In this document: in pieces, positions 62,902-64,000 of the stretch
How positions within the stretch are numbered: the stretch's first letter is position 1
Layout: each line of letters starts with the position of its first letter
NCBI RefSeq assembly: GCF_003024515.2
Contig: NZ_PYIX02000009.1
Coordinates: forward strand, 1-64,000
Length of the DNA stretch: 64,000 bases
Reading direction: 5' to 3'
DNA from: Acinetobacter sichuanensis
GTDB taxonomy: Bacteria; Pseudomonadota; Gammaproteobacteria; Pseudomonadales; Moraxellaceae
The notes under the pieces: generated by a model
Database searches by the model: none
What the model was told of the DNA's origin: nothing
What the model saw: only the letters and a program-made list of their open reading frames with translations
Made by a program: the position numbers and the translations under genes

Positions 62902-64000
62902 TTACTTCTTATGTGAACCGTAACCACGTTTTTTCAATTCAAGTTTGGCAATCATGCCTTTATGCACTTCATCAGGACCATCAGCTAAACGTAGAGCACG
63001 AGCCTGTGCAAAAAATCCTGTCAATGGCGTATCACGTGACATACCTGCACCGCCGTGAATTTGAATTGCCATATCCACCACTTTTTCAAGTACCGATGGC
63101 GCAACGACTTTAATTGCAGAGATTTCAGTCAATGCCGCCATATTCCCTAAAGTATCCATTTTATAAGCGGCATACAAGGTCAATAAACGTGCCTGATCAA
63201 TCGCAACCCGTGCTTCGGCAACGCGTTCGAGATTGCCACCAAGTTTCAAAATCTCTTTGCCAAATGCACTACGGCTCATGCCACGATCAATCATGAGTTC
63301 CAAAGATTTTTCAGCCGCACCGATACAACGCATACAATGGTGAATACGTCCCGGTCCTAAGCGCCCTTGTGCAATAGCAAAACCTTGTCCTGCTCCACCA
63401 ATAAAGTTGGATACAGGTACACGGACATTATCAAAACTAACTTCGCCGTGACCATGTGGTGCATCATAATCTCCAAAAACAGGCAACATACGTTCAATAG
63501 TCACGCCTTGCGTGTCTACAGGAACCAATACCATCGAGTGTTGTTGATGGCGACTTTTTGTTTCGTCAGGGGTATGTGCCATGAAAATAATGATTTTGGC
63601 ATTAGGATCGCCCAAACCTGAAGACCACCATTTACGACCATTTAGAACGATTTCATCACCATCCACCACAGCCGTTGCTTGCATATTGGTTGCGTCCGAT
63701 GAGGCAACATCAGGTTCAGTCATACAAAAAACAGAACGAATTTTTCCATCAAGTAAAGGTTTCAGCCATTGTTGTTTTTGCGCGTCTGTTCCATAGCGCC
63801 ATAACACTTCCATGTTGCCACTGTCAGGCGCGTTGCAGTTAAATACGGTTGGCGCAATTAAACTGCGTCCTGAAAGTTCTGCAATATGGGCATATTCTTG
63901 TACAGATAAACCCTGACCGAGTTCAGGACAAGGCAAAAACATATTCCAAAGCCCTGCTTGTTTGGCTTTATTTTTTAAAACCTCAAGTTGAGTAGACCAT
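62902..64000 (-). CDS. Acyl-CoA dehydrogenase, partial (cut by the right edge)
   Basis: At least 366 residues; the frame stays open to the right edge, so the N terminus is missing ([19 protein letters not shown] precedes the first internal ATG at 63942). FAD and substrate motifs are [15 protein letters not shown] and, near the C terminus, [19 protein letters not shown]. The family is the ACAD10/11-like group. It is 93 bp upstream of the APH-like kinase, and the pairing suggests breakdown of 4-hydroxyacyl- or branched acyl-CoA. The 5' part must be taken from the neighbouring sequence. Confidence 0.9.
   Translation of the reverse strand, partial: WSTQLEVLKNKAKQAGLWNMFLPCPELGQGLSVQEYAHIAELSGRSLIAPTVFNCNAPDSGNMEVLWRYGTDAQKQQWLKPLLDGKIRSVFCMTEPDVASSDATNMQATAVVDGDEIVLNGRKWWSSGLGDPNAKIIIFMAHTPDETKSRHQQHSMVLVPVDTQGVTIERMLPVFGDYDAPHGHGEVSFDNVRVPVSNFIGGAGQGFAIAQGRLGPGRIHHCMRCIGAAEKSLELMIDRGMSRSAFGKEILKLGGNLERVAEARVAIDQARLLTLYAAYKMDTLGNMAALTEISAIKVVAPSVLEKVVDMAIQIHGGAGMSRDTPLTGFFAQARALRLADGPDEVHKGMIAKLELKKRGYGSHKK

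Overview
The window is a chromosomal segment of an Acinetobacter-type gammaproteobacterium. The evidence is the AT-rich coding sequence, the gene order pcaJFBDKCHG-quiBCX followed by pobR/pobA and the hca genes (the supraoperonic layout known from A. baylyi ADP1), and protein sequences that read as close Acinetobacter homologues. The species cannot be fixed from the sequence alone. No tRNA, rRNA, CRISPR array or complete insertion sequence was seen.

Layout. 1-7371 is the beta-ketoadipate (protocatechuate) operon, truncated on the left inside the pca operon (pcaI would lie outside). 7453-11175 holds quiB, quiC and quiX, which encode periplasmic and outer-membrane steps of quinate/shikimate use. 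The run ends in a terminator where ADP1 has quiA. 11227-22560 is an extra block not found at this position in the textbook ADP1 cluster: an IclR regulator, an AAHS transporter, a divergent AroE-like dehydrogenase, a TIM-barrel enzyme, two tandem KstD/fumarate-reductase-like flavoproteins, a NIPSNAP protein, an aldo/keto reductase, and a leftward Gfo/Idh plus TIM-barrel pair. An identical 15-bp palindrome (TGGAACAGTGTTCCA) lies in front of the block and in front of the leftward pair, so they probably form one regulon.

22699-24865 is pobR/pobA. 25053-30912 is the vanillate module (GntR regulator, a conserved unknown, vanB, vanA, vanK), with a VanR-type operator AATTGGATCCAATT over the vanA -10 box. 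30940-42352 is the hydroxycinnamate module: hcaABCDEFG leftward, hcaK and hcaR rightward. Together these feed quinate, 4-hydroxybenzoate, vanillate, ferulate, p-coumarate, caffeate and chlorogenate-type esters into protocatechuate and then to TCA intermediates.

42471-45816 is a copper-homeostasis island (copZ, copA, cueR) with two divergent 19-bp-spacer CueR promoters. 46271-57291 is nitrate/nitrite assimilation: nasS, nasT, a nitrate transporter, nirB, a NirD-reductase fusion and the nitrate reductase nasA. It is preceded by a sigma-54 promoter and a two-hairpin ANTAR leader. 57483-59311 holds a GH24 lysozyme, a uracil-DNA-glycosylase-like protein and a small unknown gene with a hairpin over its ribosome binding site. 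59400-64000 runs leftward: an SGNH esterase, an SDR, a histidine phosphatase, an APH-like kinase and an acyl-CoA dehydrogenase cut by the right edge. The last two resemble the kinase/dehydrogenase pair used for 4-hydroxyacyl-CoA breakdown.

Four copies of a short hairpin repeat (pyrimidine arm, TAA, pyrimidine arm, 3-nt loop, purine arm) sit between genes inside the pca and nas operons.
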